Shown here: positions 1 to 12,600 of the stretch, one piece after another
How positions within the stretch are numbered: position 1 is the stretch's first letter
How the letters are laid out: every line of letters starts with the position of its first letter
Assembly (NCBI RefSeq): GCF_910596095.1
Contig: NC_056551.1
Coordinates: forward strand, 2,542,001 to 2,606,000
Origin: Thunnus maccoyii
Taxonomy: Eukaryota > Chordata > Actinopteri > Scombriformes > Scombridae
Direction: 5' to 3'
DNA length: 64,000 nucleotides
Notes under the pieces: generated by a model
Told to the model about the DNA's origin: nothing
The model's database searches: none
The model's input: the letters and a program-made list of their open reading frames with translations, nothing else
Made by a program: the position numbers and the translations under genes

Positions 1-247
1 GCCCTGATTAAGAGGAGTTTTGGAGTATATAACTCTTATAACTATAACTCTTAACAAATAATACCTACGGGTGTTTTTTTTTTAATTCAATTGTTGCTTA
101 TTTATTAGTCATGACTATTTAACGTTAAAGAACAAAAAATTCTTTTAAAAAGTGCAGATTCCACAGAGGTGAGCTGGAAAATGAAAGTGGTCTACTTAAG
201 ATACACTGAAAAACTGGTCTTTCTTCTACTAACTTGCGGCATCTCAC

Positions 248-721
248 CTGTTTTCTAATAGCCTCCAGGTCTCTGTCACGTACAAAGTCTTCTCTCAGCT
301 GTACCCTGGTCAGCCTGGTGCTTCGAGGGTCTGAGAATAGTTGAAAGAAGCTCTCCTCTGGTTCAAAGTTACTGTCTGTGTGGACCAACTCCATGTATCT
401 GTTTAAACAAAACAAAAAAAAAACAACAACAGTATGGAATCAAAAGCCCCTTTCAGACATGGAATCTGTAATGTAGCGGCACCCACAAGGCATTTTAACA
501 GACTGTAATTTAAGAAATTAGGTAAACATTAACTTGATGTATCTTGTTACGTACGTGTTGACCAACTTGTCGCAGATTTCGCTGGGAAGGAAGATGTCTG
601 AGCGCAGACAGAGTTTGTTGCTGACTCCCTGGTAGCACATGGTCTTCCTGAGGTTCCTCAGGCAGAAGACCGTTGCCAGAGTCATGAGGCTGTCAGGGTT
701 GTCTCCTGCTTTGGCTGCCAT
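248..721 (-). CDS. zer1: ZER1 (zyg-11 related), first two coding exons, partial
   Basis: ZER1 is the substrate-recognition subunit of a CUL2 ubiquitin ligase that reads N-terminal glycine degrons. Coding exon 1 runs 721 to 555 (ATG at 721-719, donor GTACGT) and exon 2 runs 398 to 248 (acceptor CAG, donor GTGAGA). The joined frame gives 106 codons, with exon 1 ending in phase 2 and exon 2 ending on a codon boundary. Recognisable blocks are DIFLPSEICDKLVNTY followed by MELVHTDSNFEPEESFF, then DPRSTRLTRVQLRED and DLEAIRKQ, matching the N-terminal (VHL-box/elongin-binding) part of vertebrate ZER1. The leucine-rich and armadillo-like parts lie beyond the left edge. Exon 1 carries fish-specific differences near RKTMCYQGVSNKL. 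The identity is firm; only about one seventh of the protein is visible. Confidence 0.93.
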
Positions 722-1850
722 GTTAGCCTCTTCTTCTCCGGCTCAGATCAAAGACAGGGCAGTGCAGGGGACCTTAGGAGATATGCATTGAAGAAAGTAA
801 AGAGTTAAGTGCAATGTCTTTACAGAGGCTACTTCTGGTGGGAAACAGCAAAAAAGTTCCACTTGACATTCAGAGTCAAAGAATTCATGTTTCCAAAGTG
901 ATGACTGTCACTGTAATTATAAATGTTACAAAAAGACAACATCAGTGTTTCAGATTAACTTGTCATTTTTAATATAAACTGATCCCTCACTGGCAGAGAC
1001 AATGTGACAATGAAAAAATTAGAGTGTATGCACAGAATAACAGAATTTCAATCACATGAATCACATTCCATCCCAAAAAAGATGTGGAATAGCAAAGACA
1101 TAAACTTGACATCACAGTTAACTTGTGTACAGTAAACTCTTAATGTTGTTTTCAGTGTCTAATAAATTAACTGGCAAACATTTTGCCGTCAAAGTGCCTT
1201 GCTGTCATCAGAAACAGAGCCTGTATTTACATTTTTGGCAACCTCTTTGCATGCATTGCACAGCTCTGCATATTTAGCCATGTTAGCTGTGTTGCCTGTG
1301 GCTACTGTTAGCAAATAATGTCGGCTACTTTGCAATTTGTTTCAACATTAATAACAAAATTGTTTTGTCTTAATAATATTACGCAGAAAGACTCCAGTTG
1401 CTAAGCTGTAGCTAGTAACATATCTTGCTCTGTCTTTTGGTTGGTAAAACTAGTTTGTTAGCTGAGCACATATAGCAGTGAATCCTGAGAGACACAGCAG
1501 ACTGTTACTAAGTTAGCAAGCGAGCTAGCTAGCGACACTGTAGAACTATTTACTTTAACAACACTAACGCTAGATAGCTACTGATAAACACACAGCACTT
1601 GTTAGTCTACTCACTCACAACAACCTAAAATACCAGAGAGCAGCACTTGTTATTCTAAGTAAAGCTTTAAGTTGCCGATACGGTATCACCAGTAAATTTC
1701 AGCGTCTACATTAGCTTGCGGCTAACGATGACTTTCCCTGCTATAATGTTAGCTGACTGAGCTGCTGGGGCTAGCGCAGGCTAACAGCTCTGTGTGGAGA
1801 TACCGGCTGGGAGCAGCTGGTCAGCGGTGTGACAGAGCAGGCTCATCAGG
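722..1850 (-). promoter_or_regulatory. zer1: zer1 5' leader and probable promoter region
   Basis: Just upstream of the zer1 ATG the minus strand has a pyrimidine-rich stretch ending in CTCCTAAG (AG at 774-773). This would make 772-722 a short untranslated part of the first coding exon, with a non-coding first exon further upstream. The stretch 1490-1850 has scattered CpG and many GCTAGC/GTTAGC words and is the likeliest transcription start region. I see no clear TATA box. The exact start site is inference. Confidence 0.4.
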
Positions 1851-1968
1851 CAGAGCTCTACCTGAGCTGTCGCCAAGGATCTGTGTCCTGATGATGGCGA
1901 GAAATTCAGTTATTATCACCAGTCTTCACTCATCTGATTTTCGTTTTCGCCCGATGTCAACAAACAAA

Positions 1969-2267
1969 CTCCTCCTACTCCTACTTCTACTCCTCCTCCT
2001 TTGCTTTTTTTTCCCCATCTCTTCCTCCTCCTCTTCTTACTTCTTCCTTCTCTTCTTCCTCCTCCTCTGTTTCTTTTTCCTCTTCTTCCCCCTCCTTTGC
2101 TTTATCCCTTTTCTTCCTCTTCTTCCTCCTCTTCTTCTTCTTCTTTCTCTACTTCTTCTGCTTCTTTTTCTTTTTCTTCTTCTTCTTCTTCTTCTTCTTC
2201 TTCTTCTTCTTCTTCCTCCTCCTCCTCCTCCTCCTCTTCTTCTTCTTCTCCCATCCTTCTTCCTCCA
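1969..2267. repeat. Polypyrimidine (TTC/TCC/CTT)n tract
   Basis: About 300 bases on the plus strand are almost pure C and T, with only scattered purines. It starts as mixed CTC/CTT words, then becomes an uninterrupted (TTC)n run (about 2176-2214) followed by (CCT)n (about 2215-2235). Open frames across it encode only Leu/Ser/Phe/Pro low-complexity peptide and are not genes. Confidence 0.9.
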
Positions 2268-5200
2268 AGTTCTTATTTACATACATCTACAGTGTATTTT
2301 TTATTATTCTGTCATTTGTTTCACCAATAAATATTTCTTACTCATGTGTTATTAACTTATACATTTGTAGTAGTGATAGCATTAGTAAGTAGTATATAAA
2401 GCACCTTAAAACACTCAACTGCAATACTTTAGAGTGAATGTATGGAATATAAAGAGGGTCTGTCCATACAAATGACTAGTTTCTTTGAAATATTTCTGTG
2501 TAACCAACCTTAATTAGAACATATATATATATATATTTAAATATGAATATAAAGTAAATGAATAAAGCAAGTGAAATGTATATTGATTCTAGTTGTTCTC
2601 CCTTCTCCTTGTTGCCCTTTAATGCAAATAAACTGTAGTTTGCCAAAATGTTACATGTTTTATGCAGTATCATTTACTTTGGCCCTATTTGTCCAGGGCC
2701 ACAGATTAACTGTGTGCAAATGAGGTTTGTTGTGATTTTTTTTTACAAATGTTACAAATTTGTACCACTAAAGTGCAATATCAGCTGGGCTCGGTCCTGC
2801 AGGTCCTGTCTTGTAAAGAGGCCATTTGTCAAACTCTGTCAAAACAGACCTGAGGCCCCCATTAGTCCAGCCACATCTGTGTCTTCTGCAGAGTTTTGCT
2901 TCCACTCAGTTTACAAGCACAGGATTCAGTGCAAAAACTTATTTAATTAGTTATAACCTTTATAGTCAAACTGAAAGGAAGAAATCAGCATACATTTCCT
3001 TTGTGTTTTACTTGTGTAGTTATTCAGTCAAAATTGTAATTACCAAAAAGAGTTTTATTTATTCTTCTTCAGTGACAGTTCCCCTACATAAGTGTTCTCC
3101 AATGAGCATGAAATCTTGGTTTCTGACTGATTGTCAGTATGTTGGGTTGACGTTGTTGGCCACTGCTTAATCCTAAAAATACTCTACAAACTCTACAAAA
3201 AGTAACTTCCAGCAGGAATCTGTGCTAAGTTACCAAGCTAGGCTATAAGTTTCCTCTCTCCAAGTGGAACACAAACTTAACAACACAATGACTCCTCCCA
3301 AATGTTGAATATTGTAAAGGGGTTATGTTAGCTTGTTGAAAGAGGTGGGACAGAGGAGTCTTCTATCAACATCCGTAGGCTATACAGGGCCATGACCTGC
3401 TCAAGTCAGGAGAACACCACAGAAGTCACAGCATGTCTCCTAGCAACTGCTGCCATGGGAAACATCCAACCAGAGACTCCAAGCTAGACGCTGTTTTCTA
3501 TATCAAATAACAGTTTTATTATCTTTTGAAAAATGTAAAAATAGGCCTATACACAACAGCTGCAGTGTCACTACGGTTTATATTTTCATGTACTAAATGT
3601 GAGGAGAATTTAAATTTGACTTCGACTTTGGTGGCTTTGGTAGAGGGGCATATTTATAACTACTGTGTAGGCACACATAGTAGACCTCTCACTCACTGTA
3701 CTGCAATAAGAGAAACATCAGACAGTCATATCACACATAGTGTAAGTGTATTCATCACTATGTGTTTTCAGGCAGCATGGTATGCAGCAGCACTGCAGCT
3801 GTCGAGGGGGGTAAAGTCTGCTCTGTGGCAACATAATGAACCAGATCATCAGTTACACAAGAGCTGTTTAGATAAGAGGCCAAGTCATTATTTATACCTG
3901 CAATGATGAATTAATGACAAAAAAACGGAATCGTGACAGCAAAGGAACATGGTATTGAAAGGCACAGAAGCCAGTTTATGTCAAGTGTTTTACAGGAAAG
4001 ATGGAGTTATATAGAAATTCTTCTGCATGATTCAACTGAGCAACCTTGAGGTAGAAATGGCCCAGAAAAGAACATTTAGACAATTAAACATCATGTATTT
4101 TGAGTTGTTTTACTGCTCAGTTAAAGCCTCGTCAACTCAAAAATATATTTTGTTCTTGTTCCTACAGTTGGATGTTTGAGTTTCACTGTGCAGAGTGATG
4201 TGTGTGCAGAGTTTGACACTAGAAGGCTGTTTTCACATTCATCTGCTGAAAGAGGAAAGTTTCTCTGACCTCACTGAAAATCTGATTTTTAGGGGTGGGG
4301 CTACGAGCATGATTTGTGACATCACAACTAGTTCGGAGCCAATCCTGGTCCGATATTCAACTTACACAAGTGTGATGTGGAAACTTGAAGCCTCTGGTGC
4401 ACAAACACTGAGAATGGACTTTACAGTGAAGTACACATCTTGTATCCAGCAGTTAAACTTCTGAAATGAAATATATTTATTTATAGATTATGGAATTTTT
4501 AATGAGGGAGAAGGAGTAGATGTCACTTAAAGGATTTCGATGTGGTAGTTATATGTTTGTTTGTTTGTTTGTTTGTTTGTTTTTTGGTCTGACTGACCAC
4601 ACTTAATGTCTCAAGAACTACTGTTCAAATTTCCAAAAAATTTGCCATCAATATTCATGGTCCGTAGAGGATGAATCTCTTGCTCTTTGCTCTTGCACCA
4701 ACATCATGTTAAAATATCTATTTGTACATGAAATCTAATGGGGGGGGGATTGTTATTAAACTTACCCCTAACTCCACCCCAAGTACAAATTTGATATTTG
4801 AGTACTAGTAGCAAAATGATCTTGAAGGGGTCAACACATGGCACAGAGTGTAGGAGGAGTGAAGGGTTAAATAAACCCAGCAGCTGGTTAATCCAGCCAT
4901 GTTTACCTGACTTGCATGTCTCTGGACTGTGGAGGAAAACTTAGGAGAAAGAACTAAGGATGGATATGCACCATCTGTTCAGTTACAGAGCTTATTAGCT
5001 CTCCAGATACAAACACAGTCTCCCACACTGTTTGATATCACATGTACAGTATAATATTCATCTTGTAGTTCCAACACTTCAGTCACATTATATGAAGTAA
5101 AATATGAAGATTCCAGTTTTTTATGGCAGTACCATGACAGCAAATGCTGCTCAATTTGCATGTTTTGTATGGTGAGTTTGTGTGTCTATGATGAACAACC

Positions 5201-6590
5201 TCTCAGCAGGATTTGAGGAAACCAAAAACATTTTCCTACAGAGCAAATACACTGTTTATAAGTGTATTGCAGTCTAAAATGTTTATATTACTATGTGTTT
5301 TCCACTCACACTCACTTTGATCCTGCTTCCTCTCATTTAGGTTTACATTCAGTTACAACTTTCATAATTAAATAACCAACACAATTTGATTTCCAAAATC
5401 CAATATCCAGAGTTTAGGTCCTGTGGAGCATGTTTTAGTATCATGCAAAAAATATTCAGAAGACAGATAAGAAATGATTGCGCCTGGACTAATTAACCAG
5501 CTGTAAAAGTAAAGGACACCGAGGAAGACTGATCCAGAAGGAGCCAGTAATGCAATGTCATGGATGCCAACTGTCATAAAACCTCAGAGAAGAAGATGTT
5601 AGGTCAGTTTTGTCTCTTTAAGGTCAGTTATACAGTTCAGTTTTGAGTTTAGTTCTGTTTTCTTCACCTCTTTTAGGGCCAAATTTAGTTATTAATCATG
5701 ATTGCTGTGTTTTTTTGCATTTTTTGGCTAAATTCCCCCCCTTGAAACTACAAAAACCTGCATCCTGTGCCTTGCTGTTTAGTCCATACCACCATCTCAA
5801 ATTCACTTAAAGAGTTTTGACTTGAGTAGTTGCACAACAGCTTAGATCATAGATCTTAATGCACAACTGCATCAATCTCCTTTGTCTGATGTTATCATTG
5901 CCGCGTCTCAACGTGTGTCTTTGTGCACAGCAAAGGTTGGATTATGTGAGAGGCCGGTCTAGGGCCCTTCAGCCACAAATGCCCAAAAAGTTTGGACAGG
6001 TGATGCATTATCCCTGTGTTGAAATCTAATTTTAAGACTTTATTTTAGTTTATTTTGGTCACATGGTGTATATTCCTAAATTAAGTAATGTTTGATAAAA
6101 TTTCTAAATGAATCAGAAAACAGTGGGCCAGATAATATTCTAGCATAGGGTTGGGGTGGGGGCCCCATTGCCCTTAACTGGATCACCAGCTTAATCCGTG
6201 CCATGTGCACTGCCACACGCACTTTCACCAACAGATAGATTATCTTCAGATGTAAAGTGGTGCATATGATCTCACGCATGTATTTCTTCTTTATTAATCT
6301 TCATACATGAATTAATTGATCATACATGCTGTCTTTCTGCCCTCTAGTGGCTGTCAGGAGGTATGTCACTTTCTATAGACCAGCAGGATTCACTGATGCT
6401 GCTCGGCCCTGGTCGCTGTGACTGACTATCTAAATTGACAATTTTATGGACAATAACGGTCCATGCAGTAGATAAGTCTATCTACAACCGTACATTTTTT
6501 TTAAAAATTCTACCCGTATTGACAAGTTTAATAAATATAAATGTGTGTTCAGAGACTTATTGAGCAAGGGGGACCTGAAATGAATGTTTG
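2268..6590. other. Intergenic space between zer1 and tbc1d13
   Basis: I see no gene here. It is AT-rich and contains a (TA)n run at about 2520-2537, a (GTTT)n run at about 4557-4580 and a dispersed-repeat fragment near 4590-4735. The open frames at 2648-3170, 3526-3906 and 4195-4464 have no recognisable domain and no convincing splice context. Confidence 0.6.
4590..4735 (+). repeat. Dispersed repeat fragment ('attcatggtccgtagaggatgaat' family)
   Basis: Contains the words CTCAAGAACTACTG and ATTCATGGTCCGTAGAGGATG. These recur in diverged form near 11560-11700 and 46970-47100 in this window and are typical of a widespread fish interspersed repeat. No open frame is kept. Confidence 0.55.
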
Positions 6591-6790
6591 TGAATGGCAG
6601 TGCAGTGAATGGAGCAGGGTGTTTTGGTAGGTTTAGGGTGGACACATTGAGCCCGTCACTGACACGCAGGTCGGCGTGGTGTCTGCCTACAGTGTTGCTG
6701 TGAAGACGGAAGTGACAGCAGGACTTCCCTCTGGCCAATAATTCAATCCTTTGGAAACAGTTACAGGAATACACCACCGCTTGCCCAGAC
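6590..6790 (+). promoter_or_regulatory. tbc1d13: tbc1d13 promoter-proximal region and 5' leader
   Basis: Immediately before the tbc1d13 ATG there is an ETS-like GACGGAAGTGAC (about 6705-6716) and a CCAAT box in GGCCAATAAT (about 6733-6742), without an obvious TATA. The region is richer in CpG than its surroundings. This fits a housekeeping-type promoter; the start site cannot be fixed from sequence alone. Confidence 0.5.
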
Positions 6791-9608
6791 ATGTCTACCG
6801 CGTACAGAAACAGGTGAGACACATGAAAACATGTATTCCTGTGTCAGATGCGGGACGCACGGACATCAGAAACGTTTTGTAGCAGCTAGCATCTTAACCG
6901 CACAACTGGCTTTAACTTCAGTGTTAAGCTAGCAGCAACAACAGCTCAGCTAACCAAGCATAAGCTAAGTTTAGGTTTCATGCAAGAGTTGGCACCTCTT
7001 GCATGCTAATATGTGTTTGCTAGGTTAAAAACGTATCATTTGAGGTCAAAAAGCGCTTTGCAAGCTGACTGTATACAGCAACTTCATCGTTTTAAGTAGC
7101 AACGCTAGCTCCCTGTTAGCACATCAGCTGACACATCACACTTCCTCAACAATGAGCTCTCATCTAGCGAGCTGTGTTTGCTGACTGTGTGCTTCTGACA
7201 GTGCAAAGGAGAAAACAAATGTAAATAATTTCCAAATAAACAGTCAAATTAGCGAATGACAGGTTAGTCAGACCAGGTTTCCGTGGAAGAACGGTTCGTG
7301 CTCAGTTTATAAGCATTGTTTGATCATTTTCCCCCCATGTAATTACCCTTTCCTCCGCTATAATTTGTTATTTTAACCCGCTAGCTGGTACATGTAAGAA
7401 CAACTCACACTCCTTGATCGTACGTCTTTTGCATATCTCATCTTATTTACAAAGTGTCACTGTTTTTCCTCAAATGTAAGCTTTACTATCGCATGAAACT
7501 TTCCATCGCAACTCAGGTTTGACACTCATACAAATGCTTTTTCTTCTGGTTCAGAATGAGGTGGTTACATTAACTGGAAAATGACTGTAATCAGGCTGCA
7601 GGTTCTTAGCAGATGCACTTCATAACTGTGTAATAGGATGATGTGGTGGTAAAAATATGTATTAGTTTAATAATACAGGATATAAACAATAAATATTACA
7701 AAGAATACTTTTAACAGACTACTTTGTTAATTAAATGGCACCCAAAGAAGAGCTTATGGTACTTTAAATGTACATTTAAATACTAGATGTAGATGCTACA
7801 TCTGTATCTAAATGGAACCCAATACCACAGTGCTGCAACAAATGCAATATTTATGAAACTTATCATATTCAGGTTTTGTGTGTCAAAGAGGTGTTGATGA
7901 TCCTCCTCAGTCAGTGTTGAAAATAGTTGTAGCAGAAGATCACAGGAATGCATTGACCTTTTAGATAGGAATATAAATGGTTAAATCCCCTGCTGCACAC
8001 ATTATCTAACAGCGCTGAGTGGAGGGCATGTTAAGTTAGAGGTAACACTGAGAGTGAGGACATGTGGAAGTTAAAGAGTCCAGAAATATGAAGATATTGT
8101 GCTTATATGACTCAGATTAGTCAGCCAGTACACATAGATGTTTCCAAACCATTTTTTTACTGAGGAAAGTTTCCTCAGGTTTCCTCTGGTTGTGTTTGGT
8201 CACTGTGGGCAATATTGCAAATCAATAATGGGATATTTAGTTGCCTGTCTGGATCAGCCAAAAAAACGGACATACCCATCTGGTTATTTTATCTATAAAA
8301 AGCTTCTCAAATGTTTAACAGAATTATTCTAAGTAGGATTAGAGTAATTATACACACATTACATGTTCCAAAAACATCTGAATATTCCTTTAAAATTCTC
8401 CAATTTAAGATTTAAGACTTTATGCCAGATAAAAACACCTCTTCTCTTAGACCATGTGTTAGCAATAATGAGTTGACGTCACAGTCACCGAGCAGTAATT
8501 CAGTAGGAAAATTGGTTCTAACTTGGTCTTTATTCTTTTTTTTTCAGAATACAGGAATTCAAAGTAGCCCTGAGTGAAGAGAACATAAACTTGAAGACAC
8601 TGAGGGAGCTGTGCTTCAATGGTGATTATCACACCTCTGTTTTTAGCACCGGTAACATCAGTGTGGTGTGATATTTTATTGACAGTCCTTTCCTTTACTC
8701 TACTCAGGAGTCCCGTTTGAAGGAGGCATACGAGCACTTTGCTGGAAAGTAAGTCGCCCTGCCTCTGTGTTGTTTCACTGACCTTTTATGTGTGACACGT
8801 CGGGCATCATGCAAGAACAATTTTGTACTTTTCACATCTTTTACTTCTTCTGTGAGGTCTGCTCGTAACGTTGTTCCGAGTCAGATTCAGCAAACTCGTC
8901 ATAAATGGCTCGTTTCAGCCTGATTAATGCGACCTGTACATAATCAACACCTCTCTGCTTAATTTGTGGGGCGAGTATCATTCACAAATATGTCAGCCAA
9001 GGTTAAAAACTTCACACGCTGTAGAGCTACAAGTCCTGCTGTCAAGAAATCAGCAGACCAAAACATGTAGCAGTGTCAGCAGCAGTGGTGTCATGGGACC
9101 TGGGGGGAAAAAAAAAAAAAAAAAGTGAAAACATTACTACGGTTGTCAACGTCGTGTCACGACAGAACGCATTCCATTACAGAGGATTTTACACTGTCTG
9201 GTGCTGTAATAGAAGATGTCCACCTGACCTGCATAAAGAACCTGAGACAGCTGTTAGAGTGTGAGAATTTTCTGTGCTTGTAGTTCCAAAACAGAGATGG
9301 CAATAAAATAAAAACAATCCTTAATAATTCTGAGTAACACAACTGTCTTTCCTCTGTAACTGGCTTGTTCGATAGGAGCACTTGGGGAATTTAGTTTGTA
9401 CCTAAGAGAAAATTCTAAATGGCAAAAAATTCGCCAATATGAAAAGTTTTCTTAAATCACCTTAACACACCTGAATCTGTTCCTATGATTGGTTCTTGCA
9501 TATGTGCTGAAATCACATCTGATGAGCTCACACATGAAGACGAGCGATCACACAAACAACAAATTCTTTCAGCATAATTTATAAAATAGCAAAGGACTGC
9601 ATTTATAT

Positions 9609-9641
<33 letters not shown>

Positions 9642-12600
9642 ATGGTGGATCTACCATGCAAACAGCTGCCCCGGCTCGAGGCCTCAGTGTCTTTGCACAA
9701 GCACACTTCAAGATGTGCCTACGAGGTGTTGGGGATCAAACTGAGCCACAGCTACCTCGAACATAATATTCACACGTTTCATTAACACTTATCCGACTCC
9801 TCATCAGGAGCAAACTACACAAACTTTTCACAGAATACTTCTTTCTTTGAGAGTTTCTTAAAGGTAAAAATAACATCTTGACACCAGATTGCATGAGCTG
9901 GTAATGATGGCAGGATAGAAGATGTTCATCAAAAACCTGTAGATAATAGAAACTAGGTTTGTAAATAAAATCTGACATCAAAATGTCCATAAGACTATGA
10001 AGTGGTATAGATCTAATTATTGAAAAGTCTCTAGTGTTGTACATCTGACTGTATGGCTTTGTAAAATGTTCTGATCTGCGTTCTCAACTCTTTTCAGATC
10101 CTTCTTAATTACCTACCTCTGGATCAGACATTATGGGACTCTTTCCTCAAAAAGCAGAGGTAAGTAGAACACCTTAAAGCCGTTGTAGCTTTGAAGACTT
10201 AAACCGCACTGCTTTATTATTATTCGGAGAATCTTTTTTTTTGGTATGTCAGAGGGAACCACAACATCAGCTGCTATCAATCAGCATAGCAGATGACATT
10301 AGCTAATGTTGTTAGCTGACTAAAAAAAGCAAAAAAAAAAACCCACCTACTTCAGGTGTGAGTCACCAAGCCCCATGCTGTTTATTGTGGAGTTCTCTCA
10401 TGGTGACGCCGGCTGGGAAGAAACCACCACTGTCATTGTTTCCTCTACATGACTTGTTTATATCAGACCTGACAGAGGAGGACTCACTTCTGTTTGCACC
10501 ACACAAAGGCGACTGTGACAGGCAATATGTTAATAAATGGGTTTTTTTGCTGCTGATTAGGGACACAGCTAATGATTATTTCAGTATTGATGAATCTGTT
10601 AATTATTCTTTTTGATTAATTGATTAATTCAGTCTATAAAGTGTCAGAAAATAGTGAAAAATGCCTGTTGCAATTTCCCTGAAATCCCAGAGACTGTTTT
10701 GTATATTTGCTTGAAATAATTACAGGATTAGCAAAATGCTTTCATTTTCTGTCAACTAATAGCCTCGGCACTACTACTGTTAATGTTACAGATCAGTGAT
10801 TTTTAATCCAGTATATGCCAAAAGGTATATTTTAAGTTTTTAACCTCATAAATTTCTTCTTCTTCAATTTTATCTGTGTCTGTCACAGGGAGGTGTACTC
10901 CCAGTTCTTGAAAGAAATGATCATCCAGCCCGGTATCGCCAAAGCCAACCTGGGCCTCTCCAGAGAAGACGTGACTATGGAGGACCACGTGAGTCCAAGT
11001 CTCCTTTTGTTCTGTTGTTCTCTTTCCACATCAGTAATTAACCGCAGCCAGGCCTGATTCAATAAAGCTACATGCTGTGAGAAGTAGAGCGTACCTCGGT
11101 GACGGTCCTATCGGCTGCTGTCGTTCTGTTTAAGCAAAGAGCAAGAAGCAGGAGAATGATTGTTATATATATGTGTGAAAGAGGCAGCGTGTAGAAGTCA
11201 GTTTTCTGGTGATTAGTCCTGTAGCACGTGTGATTGAACTACGGTCGAACATTCAACACCATCATCACAGAGGAGGAGGAGGAGGAGGAGGAGGAGGAGG
11301 ATGTGAGACCAGCCAGGTGTAATAGTCTAAACGTGCATTTGTATGACTTGGCGGGGTTGACTGTTTAAAGTCCCAAATAGGCAAACGTTTAACTTGTGTG
11401 TGGATGTCTGTGTAACTGCTTCACAAACAGGTTAATCACTATTCATACCTCAAGTCATTTACTCTTCCTCAGTTGCATAAGCACCTTTTTAGCTGGAGGC
11501 ATGGATCTAAGGATGGCAACGTCAGTCTGCTTTTTGGTCTGCCTCTCTGGTCCAGACTCAGATACTGAGATACTACTGGATGGATTAGGATGAAATTTTG
11601 TACAGACATTCGCGGTCACTAGAGGATGAAACCTAATGACTTTGGTGATTCTTTAATTTTCTTGTAGCTCCACCATGAGGTTCACATTTGTGGTTTTTTT
11701 TCGTCTTTAAATTATTCTCTTGGGCAGGTTTTGCCTTTTATCACAGTGACAGTAGAGAGACGACAGGAAACGAAGGGAGAGAGAGACAGTTGTGGTTATG
11801 TAGCCTGTGTCTTACCCTTTTGAAAATCATGTCATCCTTACCACTATGATGCCAGCTAGTCAAGAAAAAAAAAAAAGATAAAGCTACAATAAGTAATTGA
11901 TGAGTTGACTCTCTAGAGAAGATTTCTTTGTCTTCATCTGGTTCTTTTCTCAACAAGTCTTCTATGATGGAGCAGTAGTCTGTTGTTTGATTTCTTTCAG
12001 CCTCTAAATCCGAACCCAGACAGCAGGTGGAACACCTACTTCAAAGATAATGAAATACTACTACAGATTGACAAGGATGTAAGGTATGACTCTTCTTTTT
12101 AGCTTGTTTTTGATCATTTGTGATTATAAAATGGAGCGCAACCTGTCAGTGTGTGTGTGTGAATATGTAAGAAATACAATTCTTCCATTCTTTTAAAAGG
12201 ATTCATTTTAGTTCCTTTTTAAGCCAAAAGCTTATGTAATGCAAGTGACACATGAAGTAAATATAACAGGAGTGTTTTTGTGTTTTTCCAGGCGGCTGTA
12301 TCCAGACATGGCGTTCTTCCAGCGTCCTACGGAATACCCTTGCCAACTTATCTTGGACCCCCAGAATGATTATGAGACGCTGCGTCGGCGAGTGGAACAA
12401 ACCACCCTGAAAGCACAAACTGTAAATCGCAACCGCAGTGGAGTCACCAATGTAAGTGACTATCATTGTGTGTGTGTGTAGTGTCAGTACGGTTTGGGAG
12501 CATTAAATGCTCCAAAGGACTAAAACTTTAAATGCATGATGTGTGATGTATAATATTGATGTCTGGTGGTGGCTACTGAGCAACTAGCAGGCTATAAGGG

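Noticed and set aside
1792-2355. Two overlapping plus-strand open frames of 187 and 109 residues
   Set aside because: They translate the pyrimidine-rich tract into Leu/Ser/Phe/Pro runs; open only because the repeat lacks stop codons.
3526-3906. 126-residue plus-strand frame
   Set aside because: No recognisable domain, no matching splice neighbours and no codon-bias cue by eye; likely chance.
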